Shown here: piece after piece, positions 53,913 through 64,000 of the stretch
Layout of the letters: each line of letters begins with the position of its first letter
How positions within the stretch are numbered: position 1 is the stretch's first letter
Assembly: GCA_009746045.1 (NCBI GenBank)
Contig: RPFO01000161.1
Span: 2,501-66,500 of the forward strand
DNA: 64,000 nucleotides
Source: Mesostigma viride
Taxonomy: Eukaryota; Streptophyta; Mesostigmatophyceae; Mesostigmatales; Mesostigmataceae
Direction: 5' to 3'
Made by a program: the position numbers and the translations under genes
The notes under the pieces: model-generated
Databases searched by the model: none
Told to the model about the DNA's origin: nothing
The model's input: only the letters and a program-made list of their open reading frames with translations

Positions 53913-56900
53913 ATGTCGCATCTGCAGCTGATAGATGGCGATGGCCATTTTGACGACCATGGGTTGGCAAAGTTTGTGAAGAGAATTGGCCTCCCTGAGC
54001 GTCGCATGAACTACAACGTTGTAGCCATAATGGGTCCGCAAAGTAGCGGTAAGGCTCGTTCGCGGGAGACTTATATCCGGTTTGAGTTTATGCGGACCTG
54101 CATGGGCCCTGAACGCGTTGGTTTAGGCATTGGGATGTTTTCCTCTTGTGGAAATCATCGAATGTAAACTGCCGCAAACGATTTGGCGACATGGCGGCTG
54201 AAAATGCTGACTAGGTTCCATGCTGCCCACTTCATGCCTGTGTGGAATTGCCTCGTGTCGTCTACTGGTTTACAACGCCGTGACAGGGAAGAGCACGCTG
54301 TTGAATAGCATTTTTGGAACGGGATTCACAGAGATGGACGCTTATGCTGGAAGGTGCGGCGCGATGGTTGGAATTGGTCATGCGCAAGTGTTGTATCGGC
54401 CATGCTTGGTGTCGCAATACAAGTAGTTTGTTTCCCATGTGTCAGCTAATCTGACGCTGGCTGACCGTCAGCAAGGCTGTCTCACTGTAGGAGAGGTAAC
54501 GGTACAAAGCCTGGCTTTATTCAACTTGCGTGTTTTTGTGGAAGGTCCAGCCTTGTGGCACAAAGCTAAGCATTCCTCCCCCCCCTGCCCCTCTGCCAGT
54601 TCCACCCTCCCATCCAACCCCCCTTTTCTTCACTTCATACCCGCTCCCCGTTACCCCCTCGCCTTAGTAATTTGGATTGGAGACTGCTTTCTGGATCATC
54701 TGGTTGGTCGCTTGGCCATGGCAACCATAGCAGGCTGAATCTATTTGAGTATACCCCTGGATAGGTCCTAGTTTAAGCGTCCCGGTCACTTCCTTTTATC
54801 GCATGCCTCGGGCCTGCCAACGTTCATTCCACGGGCTGGCCAACCTACCTCGCCCATCTCGTAGCGCGTGCAAGGCACAAATGTGTCTAGGCTGCGCCAT
54901 GGGCTGAATCAGAGTTGGTTAAGGTCAATACGGCCCTTCTACTTCTTCTGCCACATCTAAGTATTATACAGCTAGTCCCTCCCCCCCATCGTTTAAGATT
55001 CTCATGTTCAAGACCTTGGATTTTGGAATTTCTGGTTTAAGATCGCAGGGCTGGGTTTGGGCAAAAAGATCTTAAAGTAGGTACAAAAGGCTGCTAAGTC
55101 CTGGTCAGTGGTACGCGATATAGACTAGTCAGTGGTACGCGATATAGACTAGTCAGTGGTAGGCGATATAGACTAGTCAGTGGTACGCGATATAGACTAG
55201 TCAGTGGTACGTGATATAGATTATGCACTCAGGTTTACCGACTCATGTTTAAAATCCTACAGCTCTCGACTTTTGATTGTCAGTCCTGGATGCAATTTCC
55301 CAGCCCCTGTTCGGTCGGACCCCACTCTTAAACATGGAGCGGGGGGGGGGGGAGTGTACTATACAGCTCGTATGTATAGGTCCATAGGGGACATCCGTCG
55401 GGCACGAACTCAGCCACTGCGGCTGTGGAAAATGGGGCCCGCGGTGGTGGGTTGTATCCAGTGGGTGTATCAATCACGTTATCAATGATCTATAACGTGG
55501 CTTATATCGAGTTATCGTGGCCCACCGCCTAAGTAGCAGTCGAATGGGGTGCCTAGCATACATGTGTGCCTAGCATCCTAGCATGCAGGTGATTAAGAAC
55601 TTTGGCTGGGGACAACGCAGGCTTTTGCAACGTGTCCGCATCCTTGAGCTGGCCAGCGGGCACCGCCGATACTCTGGGCATGGGTTTTGCGTCGCAGCCA
55701 CGTTTGGATGGTTGGCTGTCAATGGCAAGCGCAGCCGGTGCCTGCTATGTGCACGGCATACTTGCCGTGATCCCCGGATTGCAACGTGTGACTGGTGCCT
55801 TGTGGCACCCTTCTTGTGGAACCCATTCCTGGGAAAAGGGGTCATGTACTGTTGAAATGGGGCTATGTAATTCGTTAGGTTGTGGCGTACAGTTAGGACG
55901 GAACAGGGGTCATGTAATCCACCCCATGTCACCCCACGTCTACTACACTAGGGCCTACAATAATTACGGTTGGCTCACGATACTCCTTTTTGGCTCGCAA
56001 TAATGTTTCATCCTGCCGCTTGTCACCGTGTGCTATACGGTGTGCTTGTTTGTGTACTAGTATAGGCTACACAACATAGTATAGGCTACACGATATTCTC
56101 GTGTTGCCCACCTGTTTATCACCATGGCGGTGTTTTGCCATGACCAGCAGCAGCTGCCTGTAGCCTTTGTTTCGCCTGGTCACTGGCTCCCTCAGCTAAT
56201 GTAATGTAAGCCCGCAGTCACGGTGGCTCCTTGGTCACTCCTGTCGCTCACTCACCGGCCGGTGTCACTCGGCCGGTCATTTTTGTGCCCAAATTTCCTT
56301 GGGAGCTGTGCATTGTCTTCTAGACTGCGCACGTGATGGCCCGTGATGTAGTTATCCCATACTTTGCCATCCAATGCTCGACTACATTTAATATAAGGCT
56401 TAACTTCCATCATCCAACGCTTCCATTCTGTGGGCACCCATGTCTTGTACGCACTCCCTGGACAACAACCCCATCCCCCCCCCCTGCAGGAGCCAGACCA
56501 CGCGCGGCGTCTGGCTGGAGCAGGCGGAGGGGATCCAGCCGTGCACGCTCGTGTTTGACCTCGAGGGCAACGACAGCAGCGAGCGGGGGGAGGTGAGGAG
56601 CGGGGGGGCAGTCGATTAGGGGGCAAGTGGTGGAGTGGTTATCATGTGCGGGGGGTAGGCAAGGAAAAGTAATGTGAAGTCTTGGAAAGTCTTGGAAAAT
56701 AATGGGGAGTAATGTAAAGTGATGTGAAGGGATGGGATGTGAGGTACAACGGTACAAGTTGTTGCATGTGTGGGCTGAAGAACGCAGGGGAGGGGAAGTA
56801 ACGGATCATCTGTGGTCTTGTGGTCTGGGCAGCAGTCTGTCAGGTGGGCAGGTGGGCTGCAATAAGTGAAACTTGGATGCTGAGTGTCTAGGAAGGAAAG

Positions 56901-59900
56901 TCCAGCCGCTAGGAAAGAAGGTTTTACCATAGGGATGATAGGATAGTATAGGACTGTGTACTAAAGGATAATATTCTACTACTATACTGTTATAGTAGTG
57001 TAGTATAGTATAGTACGCTATTCTATACCATTTGATGACAGCACACGTGGAGGTTTTTTCGCGTTTGAGGCCTCACCTTGGCTTTTCCTGGTGGCTTTGT
57101 TGATGCTGTTTGCATTTGCTTGAGGATCGGCAATTTCAAGGTTTGGAAACGATTCCCGCTGCAGACTTCGGTGTCAACTCTTACGAGTCAAAGCGATGCC
57201 AATCATTCCGGTGGTTTGCGTCCCCTTGGCTGTGTTTCGGCTTCAGTATTTTAGAGCGTTATCAGCGCAGTGTCATTGATTATAAGCTTGATGTGATTGT
57301 AAAGCTGCATTGTAAGGAGTAATGGGTGTCTTTGTTTTAATATAGAGAACCATGCTACTGCTGTTAGAGGAGTAATGGGTGTCTTTGTTTTAATATAGAG
57401 AACCATGCTACTGCTGTTAGAGGAGTAATGGGTGTCTTTGTTAAAATATAGATGACCCTGTTACTGCTGTTAGGTCATAGGTGACAATGGTACTGTCTTT
57501 GTTTGACTATAGATAACAATATCACTGGAATAGCGTCTGTTAAGTCGTATTTGTCGATCACTTATTGAAAGAGTTAATGTCCTTTCTGCTTGTGCGCATC
57601 TGAGATCTCAATCCCCCATGTGGGTGTGTGCTATGTGCAGGATGGCGCCTCCTTTGAGCGTCAGATCGCACTGCTGGCGCTCGCCGTTTCCGACACGCTG
57701 CTGGTGAACATGTGGGTCGATGGCTTCTGGCGCATGCATGCATGCATGCTGGATGTTCCCATTAGCACCACACGCATGCTGGATTTATTAATTCATTTAC
57801 ACGTAACTGCGTCACATGAGCGCAAGTCCTCAGGGAAATGAATATGGGATGGGGTGGATGGATGGAGGTAGCTATCTAGTTCCTAGTTACAGGGTTGCGG
57901 GCACCACGGCTGCTATCTAATCGCTATGCATGCCAAACTTGGTCACACACGGAGAGCGTGCTGGATATTCATAGAGTATCACATGGGCTCTATTCATAGA
58001 GTATCACATGGGCTCTATCTATGTACCTCATTTTATCGCACACATGCGTCGAGCACTCGGGAAGACCCTCGAGATAACGTGGATTTTAAAAATTGGTGGC
58101 TTTATGTCAATCATTCCAGTCATCTTGTCTGCCTGGTCAGTTGTCGATCATTCCCCTGTCCAGCTGTCTTCACCCTCCTGTATGTTCCCCTACCGCCGCC
58201 ATCACACCGCCACCATTACACCGCCACCATTACAACCGCCACCTCCCTCTTATCGCCACCACCATTTGGTCATGGCTAAATAGATATGCCAAGTAATTTT
58301 GCTTCTCTTTTTCCACATGCTCATGTTTGATGTCATGGAGGGCAGAGAGTTTGCCATGGCTCTCTCGATGCGACCATCCATGGAGAGTGACCAATACAAA
58401 TTTTAGATGGTGGTCCTAACGGCCAGCAACAATGGGTACTTTTGAGCAGACCAGTTCCACTGAGGGCAGCAGAGGGAGAAGAGTCCCGAGGAGCCTTGAA
58501 GTATGCATACGTTTGTGAGGTGGCGTTGTGTAAACCTCGCACACGTCCCGTGGCGGTGTATGAGCCAGGCATCATCCTATGCCTCTGTCCCATCAAATCC
58601 TCCGCTTTGATGCTTAGGTGGGTTTTAAGGCCGAGGGGATAACCAGGTAAGGATGGCAAAAGTGGCACTCGACACGACCGATGACGTCAGCGCGTCGCAT
58701 CTCCCACCCGCGATTCTTTCCTGCGGATGGATATTATCTGACGAGCTGGGCTGCTGTGGGCCTATGTGTGCTGGTTTGGGGCTGACCTGGGCTGACAGGT
58801 GGTGCCACGACATCGGCAGGGAACACGCGTCCAACAAGCCCCTGCTACGGATAGTCTTCCAGGCAAGTCTCAAACCTTCGTCCCTCCCTCCTCCCATACA
58901 TCGTACGTATGGACAGTTTTCCTCCTTCCTCCTTGCTCCCTATTGCCTCCTCCCTCTTTCCTCCCTCGTCTCTCACTCCCTCGCTCCCCTCCTGTTTCTG
59001 ATACTCGATCCCAGTAGTTTGGACATGGTTAGACTGCCTGGCGATAGAGGGCCGTGCGATGGGCCCGGAGATACAGCAAGTTGACAGAGGTGATGGCGGT
59101 CGCGCTCGCGGGGCCCCTGCCGGACCTCTAGTATAGTCTAACAGGCCGGGGGGATCCCAGTACTCAGCTGTGATCTCTGCCGCAGTGCACGTTTGTTTTC
59201 CCTTGCCTCGCTCCCAGTCCGCTCGGTGGTTGCCCGGCGTTGTCCGCGGTGTTATGGTAATTCGCGTGCCTGTGGGCGAGAAGTGTCTGTGGGCGAGAAG
59301 TGTCTGTGGGCGAGAAGTGAGCTTTTCCCTCATTATGCGCAGTGGACGAGGACGAAATCCACCCAGCTGGCTCGCGTGGATGTGTTCGCAGCATACATCA
59401 GCCGCATTGTTGACGCTGTTGTCCTGTTTGTTTCCTGGTGTTGACAGTTGTTGTCCTGTTGGTTTCCTGGTGTTGACGCTGTTGTTGTCCTGTTTGTTTC
59501 CTGGTGTTGACGCTGTTGTTGTCCTGTTTGTTTCCTGGTGTTGACGCTGTTGTTGTCCTGTTTGTTTCCTGGTGTTGACGCTGTTGTTGTCCTGTTGGTT
59601 TCCTGGTGTTGACGCTGTTGTTGTCCTGTTTGTTTCCTGGTGTTGACGCTGTTGTTGTCCTGTTTGTTTCCTGGTGTTGACACTGTTGTTGTCCTGTTTG
59701 TTTCCTGGTGTTGACGCTGTTGTGTACTTGTACTCATCCAACTCAAGGCATGCTATTCTGCATGAGGACCCCAACAAGTATTTTTGGGATGCCCTTTGGT
59801 TTTTTAAAGTGATTCTTTTGCCAGTGGGGGGTTCGGGGGTTTAGGGAACGGGGGGGCGGGGGGGCGGGGGGCGTGTCGTTTGGTTGCTGCCATTGGAAGG

Positions 59901-62900
59901 CTGCTTTTGCGTGGATGCACCTTTTTCTTCCCCTCAATTACCTCTGACGCGTACATTCTATTTTTTCAAGCTATTTTTTTAAGCTATGCCTTTGATCAGC
60001 TTAGCTTGCCGTGCGTAGCGCGCATCAAACGGTGTGTGCATGTACTTTTGTGTTTCCTGCTGTGGTTTTCAAATAATGCATATTAGAATGTGTGGTGTGT
60101 GTGTGTGTTCATTCAGAGAGTTGGCTTTTTTCACTGCATCATTCCAACAAATATTAGAGTAGCTTTGAATGCCTAGTCTGACTGCCTCCCTCTCCTGCCT
60201 CCCTTGTTGCCTAACAACCACACCCACTTGTTGCCTGAAACCCACACCCATTGTTGCCTGAAATAACCCACACCCACCAGGTGTACCTGCGGATGATCTC
60301 CCCACGCCGCACGACGCTGCTCTTCGTGGTGCGCGACAAGACCAAGGTACGGTGCCCCGAATTCATTCATAGTATCCATAGAGTCTTATCGTATCTCCCT
60401 TAGTCATTCATTCCGTACAGTCCATGGGTACTAATATGTTGTTCACTGTTCATCATATTCAATAGTAGTCAACGGCTCTGATCCAGAGTCAATCCATAGT
60501 TTCGATATGTGGCTTGAACTTGATCCCATTTGTGGCCCCTTTTTACATATCCTCCCCACAAAGGTATGTTCTTAGTTAATGGCCCCTTTCTGCTAGTGAT
60601 AGTGGGTAAATCCATCGCCCCTTTCCCCTCCCCGTTCTGTTTCCCTTGGCCCTGCAGCACGGCCGCATCTTCTCCTTCCGCTCAGGGCTTCTGTTATCTG
60701 CGTAGTGTGCCCCTTTGCCCCTCATTATACCTTCCCATCCTTCCTCCCCCCCCCCCCCCCTCCTGTGTATCTCCCTGGGGAGTGGCGTCACATCCCTCTA
60801 GACCAAGGTAGGCGCTATGCGAGCTGGGTCGGTGCGTTGAGCCTCGGACCTCGCCGTGACTTGTCAACCACCTTACTTGTTGCACGGAAATCAGAAGCAG
60901 CCGCACAAGGTTGTTCCTTGCTTAACAGCTTTTGCTTGCTTGGAAATGCGCCTCAGGTTGGTTCTTTAATTTTTTTTTTCCAAGGTTGGATCTTGTGAGT
61001 TTGGCTCATTTGTGTTTCCCTTGCCATGTGACTATGCATCCACATCAAAACATAAAATATAACTTCCATAGAAAAAAAAATCATAACATCCATCCATCCT
61101 CAATGCCCGTCAGAAGACCAGTCCTTCCTTTCCTGTCTCTGTCTCCCCCCCCCCCTCCCCCGGGCCCCCATTCCCTTACTTCCATGCCTCTGCATATCCC
61201 CCTTGCCCTTTGTTTTCGCCAATGCTACCTTCTGCCTGTTTCTAGCTCTGGTCTTCCTAACCGGCCGCTTCTTCTATGCGCCTTTTCTTTCTTCCTTTCT
61301 TGCTTTCTTATCTCGGGGGGGGGGGGGGGGGGGGCGCATTCTCGCTGTGATTGGGCGGCAGACGCCCATGGACAAGCTGGAGCCCATCCTGCGCAACGAC
61401 ATCCAGCAGATTTGGCGCGGCATCGCAAAACCGGACAGCTTCAAGGACACCAGCCTGGAAGATTTCTTCGAGGTAGGACTAGCAGTTGCTGGTGGAAAGT
61501 CAATTTTTCAGCTAGCTTGTGCTTTAGGTAGGTGTTGTGGTGCAGTGCCACATTCCTTGTCGTCTGTGCCGACATGATGCCGTTCTAAACATGAAGCCTC
61601 CCGTTTTTCCAAGACAAAATGTTCTTGTTCTTTTACTCCAGTAACCCTTTCATGTTTGTTTCCCTGTTTTGGGTGTTCAGGTCATTGTGACGGCTGTGGA
61701 CAACTACGAAGAAAAACCAGAGAGCTTCAAGGAGCAGGTAATGTAGTGGAAACTGGGGTGCCTGGCTGTTTAGGATTTCCAACTACAACCTCACTAGTGT
61801 CCACAGAATGCCTGCTTGCAATCGATTGTGACTTGGTCCTGCAATCGAATATGACTGGGTGCGCTGGCCCCACTAGCAAAAGGTGTGTATATTTTCACAG
61901 TCGGATAAAGATTAGGTCGTATAAAGATAGATCTTCTTTCTCAGATTTCTGGCCTGCGCTGGTTGTCTCGTTGAAATTTATCGTGTCAGGAGCAGGCCGT
62001 AATTACCCCTGTACAAATGCGGTGGAATCAAGACTGGCAATCATCACATGCATGCGTTCGAGACATTCCCTCTGCTGTGACTCTGGGCATTAGAGAGCCC
62101 CTTTCGTTCGGGGTGCCAAGGGCACCAAGTTTGTCAGATTTCAGGGTCACCGGGTCCTGCCGGATGCCAGTGCTGTGCTGCTAGTGGTGCAATACCAGAG
62201 GCGCGTCACCAGTGGAGGCATTTTGCAAATGTGCCGGATGCCAGCAGCTGATCGGCACTTGGATTGTTTCCAGGGTCTATGTAATAGGCTGGTTTTATGG
62301 GGCCAGCAGAGCCTTGGTTTGGCTGTCTGCACTAAATACACATTTTGCGTATCTGTACATCTTCCATGCTACTCAGGCCTAGACGGTGGAGCTGGGGGAG
62401 TGATTGGGTGAATGCAAGGGGAGTGTTGGGTGGATGCAAATCGGTGTGACCACACTCATTACTCATAATCCCTGGCTGTCCTGCTTTTCTACAAATATGC
62501 TCCAGTGAACACACAACTAGGCAGCGGAGCTGCTTGAGCGTTTGCATGGCCTTGTAGTGCTGTAAACGCACTCGTATGAATTCATGGGTGTCACATTCCC
62601 TTTCCGATATGTTCTGTTCGGCTCAAACGGCGGAGCTGAGGGAGCGCTTGCCACTAATAACACATATTAGTCTATCAAGCCAAGCACACGTTGATGCGTG
62701 GTCATCCCATTTTGCGTCTATTTCTCGTCGATCATGCATCTATGGCCGCAGTCGGCGGAGCTACGGTAGTGCTTGCTGAACAAACTAGTTGACCCATCAT
62801 GTTTTGTTCGCACAGGCTTGTCTGTGTTCGTATCGATCTCTCCTCTGCTTGCCCTTGCCTCTATGGCCCAGACGGCAGAGCTACAGGAGCTTTTGCATGG

Positions 62901-63130
62901 TCCCATATTGCTGTGGGCGCACTCAAATCAACTCATGGGTGTGGAAACTTCTTTCCAATCTGCTCTGTGCTCAGACGGCGGAGCTGAGGGAGCGCTTCAG
63001 CCGCAAGCGGGTGGACGGGGGCCTCGCATGCGACCGCAGCTTCCTGCCGGGCGACTCGTTCGCGCTGAGCGTGCAGCACATCTGGGAGAAGGTGCTGGAG
63101 AACCGGGACCTGGACCTGCCCGCGCACAAG
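53913..63130 (+). CDS. RHD3-like: RHD3/Sey1-type ER-fusion dynamin-like GTPase, exons 1-9 (3' incomplete)
   Basis: RHD3/Sey1 proteins are ER-membrane GTPases that fuse ER tubules. Exons: 53913-54048, 54287-54353, 56490-56592, 57641-57711, 58799-58862, 60281-60346, 61362-61472, 61681-61737 and 62975-63130; phases agree throughout. Motifs in order: the P-loop in [20 protein letters not shown] (split by intron 1), [12 protein letters not shown] (switch I threonine), FDLEGND (DxEG), [22 protein letters not shown] (RD specificity motif), then [12 protein letters not shown] and [17 protein letters not shown]. About 230 residues cover the GTPase domain and the start of the helical region; the rest of the helical region and the two membrane segments should lie beyond 64,000. 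The intron after exon 5 has a GC donor (CAG/GCAAGT). Start chosen at the first ATG before LIDGDGHF. Confidence 0.94.
54354..56489 (+). other. RHD3-like intron 2 (2.1 kb)
   Basis: Contains a 24-bp tandem repeat (GTCAGTGGTACGCGATATAG core, five copies, 55,104-55,219) and no recognisable gene. Confidence 0.6.
55104..55219. repeat. 24-bp tandem repeat, five copies
   Basis: Exact 24-bp period with few substitutions (GTACGC, GTAGGC, GTACGT variants). Confidence 0.95.
57316..57475. repeat. 53-bp tandem repeat, three copies
   Basis: GGAGTAATGGGTGTCTTTGT recurs at 57316, 57369 and 57422, in the intron before RHD3-like exon 4. Confidence 0.92.
57784..57957 (-). mobile_element. LINE 3'-end fragment in RHD3-like intron
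   Basis: Reverse orientation of the LINE 3' region: a diverged ATTA tail, ACACGTAACTGCGTCACATG, GCGCAAGTCCTCAG, then GGGATGGGGTGGATGG and a block equivalent to the older 3' untranslated sequence (GTTGCGGGCACCACGG, GTCACACACGGAG). More diverged than the other tails, so an older insertion. Confidence 0.75.
59425..59722. repeat. 34-bp tandem repeat, about nine copies
   Basis: Core TTGTTGTCCTGTTTGTTTCC, with period 34 in intron 5 of the RHD3-like gene. The long glutamine/asparagine-rich minus frames here are repeat artefacts. Confidence 0.95.
62379..62974 (+). repeat. Tandem copies of the acceptor of RHD3-like exon 9
   Basis: Five degenerate copies of the junction (AG followed by ACGGCGGAGCTGAGGGAGCG) precede the real one at 62,971-63,000: near 62,379-62,404, 62,518-62,547, 62,620-62,652, 62,747-62,776 and 62,865-62,900, spaced 105-140 bp. 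Upstream flanks are shared as well (for example TCATGGGTGT at 62,583 and 62,933), so these are true tandem duplications of intron end plus exon start. Confidence 0.88.
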
Positions 63131-64000
63131 GTGCGGCTGCCAGTCTGTACATCCATGTGTTGCTGTGTCGGCATTGCAGGCATTATAGGCACTGTGGATT
63201 TGGAGAAGGTGGCGGAGAACTGGGAACTTGAGGCGTGCTGGCGCACAAGGTGTGGGCGCCAGAAACTAACCTACATCGGCAGGCTCTGTTCAGGGCACTA
63301 TGGGAATCATAGGCATTGTCGGCTTTCTGGGCTTTGTCGGCTTTCTGGGCATTGTAGGCCTTCTGGGCCTTTATGGGCGTCATAGGCATGCTATCGGTTT
63401 TCTCTGAATATAGTTTAATTAACGCATGCGGGAAAGATAAGGCCGCCATGCCTTGGCCTGGATGTGGAAGGCTGTCTGCGACATGGGCTGACTAATTCGA
63501 TCTGTACAAAGGGTTTCCTGCTCGCCCGAATTTTCCTTGGATGACCCGGTTGTTTATAAGGGTCGGTGGCTATTGATTAGCGGTCCGAGAAAATTAATTC
63601 TAGGTTTTATACGACTTGGTTGCAAAGATTCGTGTTTGGTTGCACCAGCTGAGGTTAGGAGGGGACCTGTAGGGTCGGCTGGTTGCTTAACGAATCTTTG
63701 GCTGATTTGGGTTCTTTAGTGAGTCGTGATTAATTATTGTATAGTGGATTCGGACCGGCCCAAGGGGTCGATGGGCGAGTTTTATGTTTGTCAGTCTTGG
63801 GAACCTTGTATAACTACCTGTACGGTTAACGCACTAGCCTGGGGGTGCGTGGCCACGTTGTTTGTAGTGGCGTTTTCAGCACTGTTCAGGCCGGCGTGTG
63901 ACGCATGCCGGTGTTAATTAATTTAGGATGATGTCAGCTTGTGTGTCGGCGGGCCATGCCTTAAGCAAGCTAGGCAGGCAATGATCCGCAATTGTTTCTT
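63131..64000 (+). other. RHD3-like intron 9 and beyond; no further exon seen
   Basis: Begins with donor GTGCGG. A degraded copy of the end of exon 9 with its donor lies at 63,193-63,262. The next expected block of the family was not found up to 64,000. Confidence 0.5.

Noticed and set aside
58845..59777. 310-residue glutamine/asparagine-rich minus frame
   Set aside because: It spans a 34-bp tandem repeat opposite the RHD3-like introns; no start context, splice or family support.

Overview
The window is nuclear DNA of a eukaryote, most probably a green alga. The evidence is four intron-rich genes, one of them a CHUP1-type chloroplast-positioning protein (a family of the green lineage), with long simple-repeat introns and many eroded non-LTR retrotransposons. 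I cannot name the species; nothing looks bacterial. I rebuilt the genes by joining short open segments between GT (once GC) donors and AG acceptors, checking that phases agree and that the joined peptides follow a known family.

Layout. 1-13.8 kb is a retroelement graveyard. A LINE (endonuclease, reverse transcriptase) is split in two by a 7.36-kb insertion made of two elements with TGTCGCGT termini, flanked by a TCTA duplication. A second kind of non-LTR element, truncated and flanked by a 12-bp duplication, sits inside that insertion. Two converging LINE ORF1 copies follow. From 13.9 to 34.1 kb on the minus strand lies a CHUP1-like gene with 14 exons, whose introns hold most of the spectacular repeats (a 3.3-kb CAGCACCAA array, a 0.87-kb nested palindrome, a 0.76-kb CTATA array). 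From 34.5 to 42.5 kb, same strand, are six exons of a VHS-domain protein; it may be a separate gene or the N-terminal part of the CHUP1-like one. 42.5-49.5 kb holds another LINE copy (minus), an ORF1 remnant, two small elements with TTGTCTC termini, and unassigned exon-like segments. 51.1-53.1 kb (minus) is a complete ribosomal protein eL43 gene. Head to head with it, 53.9-63.1 kb (plus) are the first nine exons of an RHD3/Sey1-type ER-fusion GTPase; the rest lies beyond the window.

The four host genes cover translation (eL43), ER shaping (RHD3), vesicle or ubiquitin-cargo traffic (VHS) and chloroplast anchoring on actin (CHUP1-like). They are not an operon-like set; the only shared regulatory segment I see is the bidirectional eL43/RHD3 promoter interval.

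The most unusual pattern is that introns of three genes carry degenerate tandem copies of their own splice junctions: a few tens of exon bases plus the adjoining intron, often with the GT or AG intact. In one case the copied donor has become the unit of a minisatellite. I call these exon-edge echoes. They suggest that introns here grow by repeated tandem duplication across exon borders. A second unusual object is the nested palindromic element at 22.9-23.8 kb, where sequence changes occur in matching positions on both arms.
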